From the NCBI GenBank assembly GCA_003455655.1, contig DMQP01000007.1:1-11125 (forward strand): a DNA stretch of 11,125 bases, read 5' to 3'. Source of the stretch: Treponema sp. (GTDB taxonomy: Bacteria > Spirochaetota > Spirochaetia > Treponematales > Treponemataceae). The notes under the pieces were generated by a model, which worked only from the letters and a program-made list of their open reading frames with translations, was not told the DNA's origin and made no database searches. Numbering within the stretch: position 1 is the stretch's first letter; every line of letters starts with the position of its first letter. The position numbers and the translations under genes are program-made. Shown here piece by piece: positions 7,489-11,125 of this stretch.

Positions 7489-8196
7489 TTATTCCTTTGC
7501 AAGTTCGTCAATAATTTTAACGCCCTGAGAAGTTCCAATTCTATTTGCACCGGCTGCAACCATTGCCTTAAAATCAGCAACAGTTCGAATTCCCCCAGAA
7601 GCCTTTACACCGCATGCTTCTCCAACCGTTTGTCTCATCAGTTTTACCGCATGAACGGTAGCTCCACCTGAAGCAAAACCGGTAGAAGTTTTTACAAAAT
7701 CCACACCCACACGAACACATTCGTTACAAGCAGCAACAATTTCTTCGTCTGTAAGACAGCAGGTTTCAAGAATAACCTTTAGTAAAACCGCATCTCTTTT
7801 TTCTGAATCAGGTCTATGTGCCGAAGAACGAGCAACAGTACGCTTAATGTGTGCAAGCTGAGTTCTAAACGAACGGAACTGATGTGCTTTTAACAAACCA
7901 ATGTCTGCAACAACATCTATTTCATCAGCACCAGCAGCAATGGCAGCAGAGGCTCCGTAAGCTTTTGAAGTAAGTCCTCCCGCTCCAAGAGGAAAATCTA
8001 TAACCGTACAGGTTTTTGTTTTTGTTCCCTTAAGAATTTCATGAGCAAGGGTAACATAGGCAGGATTAATGCAAACAGATGCAAAACCATACTTTGCAGC
8101 AAGGACACAAAAGGCTTCAACTTCTTCTTTAGTAACATCGGGCTTTAACAAAGTCTGATCAATCATGAGGGCAGCTTTTTTTTGATTTGCATTCAT
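7489..8196 (-). CDS. deoC: Deoxyribose-phosphate aldolase
   Basis: This class I aldolase cleaves 2-deoxyribose 5-phosphate to glyceraldehyde 3-phosphate and acetaldehyde in deoxynucleoside breakdown. Numbering from the start chosen here (235 residues): TLLKPDVT (15-22), VCINPAYV (41-48), DEIDVVADIG (91-100, catalytic Asp94), LLKVILE (138-144), VKTSTGF (168-174, Schiff-base Lys169) and GVKASGGIRT (196-205, Lys198). All key residues are present. A small insertion at about 122-136 makes it slightly longer than the usual ~220. The frame extends 16 codons further up to 8244, but those codons contain a good extended -10 promoter and do not resemble the family, so the ATG at 8196 is preferred. The usual IDHTLL reads IDQTLL (12-17). 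No Shine-Dalgarno site is seen. Confidence 0.93.
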   Translation of the reverse strand: MNANQKKAALMIDQTLLKPDVTKEEVEAFCVLAAKYGFASVCINPAYVTLAHEILKGTKTKTCTVIDFPLGAGGLTSKAYGASAAIAAGADEIDVVADIGLLKAHQFRSFRTQLAHIKRTVARSSAHRPDSEKRDAVLLKVILETCCLTDEEIVAACNECVRVGVDFVKTSTGFASGGATVHAVKLMRQTVGEACGVKASGGIRTVADFKAMVAAGANRIGTSQGVKIIDELAKE

Positions 8197-8202
8197 AAGG
8201 GC

Positions 8203-8232
8203 AGTATAGCACATTGTATTGGCAGCTGTAAA
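8203..8232 (-). promoter_or_regulatory. deoC promoter with extended -10, +1 at the ATG
   Basis: On the minus strand TTTACA (8232-8227) is followed after 18 bp by TATACT (8208-8203), with TG just upstream (TGCTATACT). Seven bases on is 8196, the A of the preferred deoC ATG. This both supports that start and suggests a leaderless mRNA. Confidence 0.6.
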
Positions 8233-8268
8233 GAAAGTCACCAAGACAAAACATAATGCATTTTTTGC

Positions 8269-8298
8269 TTTACCTTTTTGTAAGTTGTGTGTTATACT
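8269..8298 (+). promoter_or_regulatory. Ferredoxin promoter with extended -10
   Basis: TTTACC (8269-8274), an 18-bp spacer, and TATACT (8293-8298) with TG at 8290-8291. Predicted start is near 8305, giving a leader of about 25 nt that holds the GAGG ribosome binding site. It diverges from the deoC promoter. Confidence 0.6.
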
Positions 8299-8329
8299 TA
8301 TGACAACCTATTAAACAGCGAGGTATGAT

Positions 8330-8500
8330 ATGGCTTACAAAGTATCAGACGAATGCATTAACTGTGGCGCTTGCGAAAGTGAATGTCCTTCAGAGGCAAT
8401 CAGCGAAGCAGACGGAAAACGCGTTGTTGACGCAGATAAATGTGTCAGCTGCGGAAGCTGTGCTGCTGTATGTCCTGTAGAGGCAATTGCAGAAGCATAA
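8330..8500 (+). CDS. 2[4Fe-4S] ferredoxin
   Basis: A 56-residue electron carrier of the clostridial-type bacterial ferredoxin family. Two CxxCxxCxxxCP motifs are intact: Cys9, 12, 15, 19 with Pro20, and Cys38, 41, 44, 48 with Pro49. In this family each cluster takes three cysteines from one motif and the fourth from the other. The two halves are near duplicates (ECINCGACESECP and KCVSCGSCAAVCP), and no insertion or extra cysteine is seen, so both clusters should be low potential. The start has a GAGG site (8320-8323) seven bases upstream. It sits alone between divergent deoC and a downstream hairpin, so no partner enzyme can be named from context; pyruvate:ferredoxin oxidoreductase or hydrogenase would be usual partners in an anaerobe. 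Acidic composition is typical. Confidence 0.96.
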   Translation: MAYKVSDECINCGACESECPSEAISEADGKRVVDADKCVSCGSCAAVCPVEAIAEA

Positions 8501-8507
8501 TGCTTAT

Positions 8508-8545
8508 GGGCAGATGTGGTTTCAGCAAATGAGCCGCCTCTGCCC
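8508..8545 (+). terminator. Hairpin after ferredoxin, probable terminator
   Basis: GGGCAGA (8508-8514) pairs with TCTGCCC (8539-8545); after one mismatch a further four pairs (8516-8519 with 8534-8537, one G-U) close a 14-nt loop. The following TACTTTA is only moderately T-rich, so termination may be partial, with some read-through into the membrane-protein gene. Confidence 0.45.
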
Positions 8546-8565
8546 TACTTTAGGTTTAAATAGTT

Positions 8566-8946
8566 ATGCTTTCTTCTATCGCTAAGGGATACAAAAAACT
8601 TTTTTCCACACTTGCAGTCATTATTCTTTTGGCACTCTGTTCGTTAGCACTTGCAAGTCTTGTCGTTTTTCCTTTATGGAAATGGGCAACAAGTCATGCA
8701 GCAAGTTACTCAATTGTTATTCTGAGCCTCATTACACTCTCTCTTATTTTTTTACTTTTCAGAAGCGCAAAAAAAATGGGTTTTTCAACCTTCAGCCACA
8801 AAGCACTTACATTTCTTTGTCTTATATGTGGAATAGGACTCTTTCTTTTCTTCTTGTACCGAGGGAACCGTAGCGCAGCGTTAATTACCATACCGCTTAC
8901 ACTTGTTGCATACGGAATATGTGCTTTTGGATTTAGCAAAAAATGA
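8566..8946 (+). CDS. Small four-helix membrane protein, unknown function
   Basis: A 126-residue protein with four hydrophobic segments: about 15-37, 46-66, 79-98 and 102-123. Basic residues flank the first (KGYKK at 7-11), follow the second (RSAKK, 66-70) and end the chain (SKK), which suggests both termini in the cytoplasm. No family motif is recognised. The ATG has only a weak AGG 11 bases upstream. Its stop codon overlaps the ATG of the M23 peptidase gene (ATGA), so the two are translationally coupled and may act together at the membrane, for example as anchor or regulator of the peptidase; that is inference from position. The reading frame and codon use match the neighbours, so I consider it a real gene. 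Confidence 0.75.
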   Translation: MLSSIAKGYKKLFSTLAVIILLALCSLALASLVVFPLWKWATSHAASYSIVILSLITLSLIFLLFRSAKKMGFSTFSHKALTFLCLICGIGLFLFFLYRGNRSAALITIPLTLVAYGICAFGFSKK

Positions 8947-9848
8947 ACAAAGCCTTGCGCCTTATTACTTTTATTTTCACCTTTTCTCTTTTTCCACTTG
9001 CAATCTACGCTCAAGGTTTTGCCCGCATTCCAGAACTTTCTTCTAGAGATGTGGTGTTCAAGCAATATCAAGATGAAATTGAAAACAACAACAAAGCCTT
9101 GGCAGCCGCAAAAACACCCTGGCTTAACTTTTACACATATATTGCAAACGAAGAAGACACGCTCCTTACCCTTGCACCACGTTGTTCTCTCTTGTACGAC
9201 ACCATTGCAACTTTAAACGGAATAACCAGCATGCAAGAGTCACTGGCAGGAAAAACGCTTTTACTCCCAACCATGCAAGGACTCTTTATACCACAAGACC
9301 CTCAGGGAACTATGGAAATTTTGGTAGCAGAACAACACGCACTTTCTATAACCGACACAACACTTTGTCTAAGCCTTAACGGAAGAAAATTTTATTTTTT
9401 ACCAGACCAACGCTTTTCTTCAACAGAAAGACTTTTCTTTTTAGACAGTGCTTTTCGACTTCCCCTTGCACACAGTGTACTTACTTCCCAATACGGCATG
9501 AGAGTAAGCCCCATAAGTGGAGCATGGAAATTTCACAACGGAATTGATATGGCAGCTCCTGTGGGAACCAGTGTCTTTGCCTGTAAGAGTGGCACCGTTT
9601 TACGCATACTCAAAAATGACCCCATCTACGGAAACTGCATTACAATATCTCATGACGGAAACCTCACAAGCATATACGCTCACCTGGATACAGTGGCAGT
9701 AAAACAAGGAGAGCGTGTCCGTTCTGGAGATAGCATAGGAACAGTTGGCGTGACAGGGGCAACTACAGGACCACACTTACATTTTGAACTAAGACAAAAC
9801 GGAGACTCTGTAGACCCCTATTCATACATACCAACCTTACCTAAATAA
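8943..9848 (+). CDS. Exported M23 peptidase (LytM-type murein endopeptidase) with LysM-like segment
   Basis: A 301-residue protein with a signal peptide (hydrophobic 6-21, likely cut after IYA, residue 23). Residues 62-115 resemble a divergent LysM peptidoglycan-binding unit: EEDTLLTLAPR (70-80), DTIATLNGI (86-94), then LAGKTLLLPT (101-110). The M23 catalytic domain occupies about 178-295, with FHNGIDMAAP (197-206; zinc ligands His198, Asp202), YAHL (245-248; His247) and HLHFELR (278-284; zinc ligand His280). All residues needed for activity are present, unlike many LytM proteins that only activate amidases. It should cut peptide cross-links in murein in the periplasm. The start overlaps the stop of the membrane-protein gene. 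The PEGA gene follows 47 bp later but has its own promoter. Confidence 0.92.
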   Translation: MNKALRLITFIFTFSLFPLAIYAQGFARIPELSSRDVVFKQYQDEIENNNKALAAAKTPWLNFYTYIANEEDTLLTLAPRCSLLYDTIATLNGITSMQESLAGKTLLLPTMQGLFIPQDPQGTMEILVAEQHALSITDTTLCLSLNGRKFYFLPDQRFSSTERLFFLDSAFRLPLAHSVLTSQYGMRVSPISGAWKFHNGIDMAAPVGTSVFACKSGTVLRILKNDPIYGNCITISHDGNLTSIYAHLDTVAVKQGERVRSGDSIGTVGVTGATTGPHLHFELRQNGDSVDPYSYIPTLPK

Positions 9849-9858
9849 AGAATAGCTC

Positions 9859-9887
9859 TAGTCAAAATGGAGATTTTTTGCTATACT
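9859..9887 (+). promoter_or_regulatory. Promoter of the PEGA gene, near-leaderless
   Basis: TAGTCA (9859-9864, four of six consensus bases), a 17-bp spacer and TATACT (9882-9887) preceded by TG (TGCTATACT, the same nonamer as at deoC). Predicted +1 is 9894, two bases before the ATG. The purine run GAGGGTGG touches the ATG, too close to be a normal Shine-Dalgarno site. Confidence 0.5.
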
Positions 9888-9895
9888 GAGGGTGG

Positions 9896-10894
9896 ATGAA
9901 AGGACTTTGCATAAAACACTTTCGTTTTTTAATTTTCTCTGCATGTACACTCTTGCTGTCAAGTCAGGCACAGGCAATGGAAAGTTTTCGCGTACACAAA
10001 ACAGTACTGGTTACCCTTCCGTCCTCTGCAGAAAGCCAAAGTGTAGAAGCCACTTGTAACGACGCAGTTGCCATCATCCTTCCAGAAGATAAAACCTACA
10101 TTCAAGGCGTAGAAATTTCGGTAAAAGTTCCCCAACTGGTTGCAGAGTGGCATGACAGTGTTGCTTGGTTCATTTACACAGGCATTCAGCCCCGTCCTAC
10201 CGAAAAACGCATAGACTACAGCGGAGAAAGAGCCCATGTAGGAACTTTTGGAGTTTCTCTCAGAAAAACAATTCAGATTCCCCTCGTACAGAACAATACC
10301 ATTCGCCGCGATGCCTATTCAGAATACCTTTCACTTGTTCCGCCCGAAGAAGACGGCATGATTTTTTTCCGCATGCAACTTGCCATGAAGGGAACGCCCA
10401 ACGACTTAACTAATGCAAAGTTTGAAATTACCGTTCGTCCCCTTCTTATAGACAAAGGAAAACTTCACCTAAGTACAAAAGCCCCCGATTCGGCAGAAGT
10501 TCAGCCTTACACTGTATTTATAGACGGAAAAGCAGTTTCTGACATAGAAAACCAACTCTTAGACACGGGTGTGCATACACTCAGTCTGGTAAGCGACAGT
10601 TACCGTAACGAAGTACGCACTTTTACCATTTCTCAGGCAAAAACAACAGACCTTACTGTTCAGTTTAGAGACATTACCCCACTTTTACTTATTGCAGCCC
10701 CAGAAGGAACTCTTGTCTTCCTTGACGGAGAACCTGTTTCTAACATTAAAGAACCTGTCGCTGTTTCACAAGGAGAACATTCAGTACGCTTTACCGTAGG
10801 CGATTACGAAGTGGTAAAACAGGTTTCAGCAGTAAACGGACGCACCTATACCATTGCCGTAAACCTTGATGCAAGCATATCTGAATCAGAATAA
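9896..10894 (+). CDS. Exported PEGA-domain protein
   Basis: A 332-residue protein with a signal peptide (hydrophobic 11-22, likely cut after AQA, residue 27; no lipobox). Residues 28-185 are a beta-rich region with no family I recognise. Two PEGA-like beta modules follow: about 187-258 (YTVFIDGKAVSDI, TGVHTLSLVSDSY) and 261-325 (GTLVFLDGEPVSNI, QGEHSVRFTVGDY). Each has the typical order of a strand, a short D-G turn, then a G-x-H-x-L/V strand. PEGA modules occur in surface and periplasmic proteins and often pair with protein- or wall-binding partners; no enzyme activity is expected. It follows the M23 peptidase on the same strand but with its own promoter. Envelope location is well supported, exact role unknown. 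Confidence 0.85.
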   Translation: MKGLCIKHFRFLIFSACTLLLSSQAQAMESFRVHKTVLVTLPSSAESQSVEATCNDAVAIILPEDKTYIQGVEISVKVPQLVAEWHDSVAWFIYTGIQPRPTEKRIDYSGERAHVGTFGVSLRKTIQIPLVQNNTIRRDAYSEYLSLVPPEEDGMIFFRMQLAMKGTPNDLTNAKFEITVRPLLIDKGKLHLSTKAPDSAEVQPYTVFIDGKAVSDIENQLLDTGVHTLSLVSDSYRNEVRTFTISQAKTTDLTVQFRDITPLLLIAAPEGTLVFLDGEPVSNIKEPVAVSQGEHSVRFTVGDYEVVKQVSAVNGRTYTIAVNLDASISESE

Positions 10895-10950
10895 GTACAC
10901 TTGCTGCGAAAAAAGCTCAAGATTTTGACATTTACGCCGATATTATAAGT

Positions 10951-11035
10951 GTCGGGCGTTCAATTTTATCCCCTCCCACCCATTGGCGCTCGACTGCCTG
11001 ATGGGCATGGCCGGCGCTCTGCCGGCCTTTTTTTT
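10951..11035 (+). ncRNA. Candidate structured small RNA or 3' UTR with C-rich loop
   Basis: Three consecutive hairpins can form. GTCGGGCG (10951-10958) pairs with CGCTCGAC (10987-10994), extendable by two U-G pairs, leaving a large loop with TCCCCTCCCACCC (10969-10981). TGCC (10995-10998) pairs with GGCA (11004-11007). The intrinsic terminator follows at once. The C-rich loop copies anti-Shine-Dalgarno sequence, as in C-rich-loop small RNAs of Gram-positive bacteria. No well-spaced promoter is visible: TTGACA at 10925-10930 is only 13 bp from TATAAG at 10944. It may simply be the 3' end of the PEGA mRNA. Confidence 0.35.
11009..11035 (+). terminator. Strong intrinsic terminator
   Basis: A perfect 7-bp all-GC stem (GGCCGGC at 11009-11015 with GCCGGCC at 11021-11027, loop GCTCT) is followed directly by eight T. 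It acts rightward only, since the left side lacks a complementary T run for the minus strand. It ends the PEGA transcript or a small RNA. Confidence 0.92.
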
Positions 11036-11125
11036 GCCAAAGTAGCAAGCGCTTGTTTTGTTCCACCGTTAGAAGGGCATTCTCTATTCCTACTACAGTT
11101 GCCATTCTCATTCTACTTGTCATAG

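Noticed and set aside
8197..8244. Sixteen extra N-terminal codons for deoC
   Set aside because: They hold a good extended -10 promoter, do not resemble the DeoC N-terminus and would make the protein unusually long.
10925..10949. TTGACA plus TATAAG as a promoter for the candidate small RNA
   Set aside because: The spacer is only 13 bp; no other -35 at 16-18 bp from a -10-like hexamer was found, so it is not listed as a promoter.
10932..11123. 63-codon minus-strand frame at the right edge
   Set aside because: It runs straight through the GC stem and T8 run of the strong plus-strand terminator, has no ribosome binding site inside the window and no recognisable motif. It could only be real as the tail of a gene lying beyond the edge, which cannot be judged here.
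11035..11125. Plus-strand frame ending in a hydrophobic stretch, possible TTG-started gene
   Set aside because: It needs a TTG start without a ribosome binding site and has fewer than 30 codons before the window ends.

Overview
The window looks like a chromosomal segment of a spirochaete, most likely a Treponema or close relative. The best marker is a 924-residue GreA: an ordinary GreA transcript-cleavage factor on the end of a very long helical extension, a form I recall from annotated Treponema and Borrelia genomes. Moderate A+T content, a spirochaete-style lipobox, a PEGA-domain exported protein and several TPR proteins agree with this. No rRNA, tRNA, transposase, phage gene or CRISPR array was seen.

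Layout. (1) Positions 1-2453, minus strand: an operon read as rpe (ribulose-phosphate 3-epimerase), an exported TPR/coiled-coil protein overlapping it by 13 bp, then a lipoprotein that runs off the left edge. (2) 2454-2792: a 339-bp divergent intergenic region. About 200 bp of consecutive inverted repeats fill the space between the rpe promoter and the promoters of the next operon. (3) 2793-7485, plus strand: an operon of a cytoplasmic TPR protein, the long greA, and a metallo-beta-lactamase-fold hydrolase. (4) 7489-8196, minus strand: deoC, whose stop lies 3 bp from the end of the hydrolase gene. (5) 8330-8500, plus strand: a 56-residue 2[4Fe-4S] ferredoxin, followed by a hairpin. (6) 8566-10894, plus strand: an envelope set of a four-helix membrane protein, an M23 peptidase overlapping it by ATGA, and a PEGA-domain exported protein. 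(7) 10895-11125: no convincing gene, but a structured stretch ending in a strong intrinsic terminator that may be a small RNA.

How the genes relate. rpe and deoC belong to pentose phosphate and deoxynucleoside metabolism, and both make or use triose/pentose phosphates. GreA rescues backtracked RNA polymerase. The exported TPR protein, lipoprotein, M23 peptidase and PEGA protein point to envelope and cell-wall work. These modules appear to be neighbours rather than one pathway.

The most notable observations are: (a) four transcription-unit heads (rpe, the 2793 TPR gene, deoC, the PEGA gene) have their best sigma70-like promoter placed so that transcription would begin at, or 2-4 nt before, the ATG, while operon-internal genes carry strong Shine-Dalgarno sites, suggesting regular leaderless initiation; (b) a UvrD/PcrA-like Tudor (KOW-type) segment embedded in the GreA extension; (c) the hairpin cluster between divergent promoters, with mutually exclusive pairings; (d) a possible C-rich-loop small RNA at 10951-11035. 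All are from reading the sequence by eye; no searches or folding programs were run.
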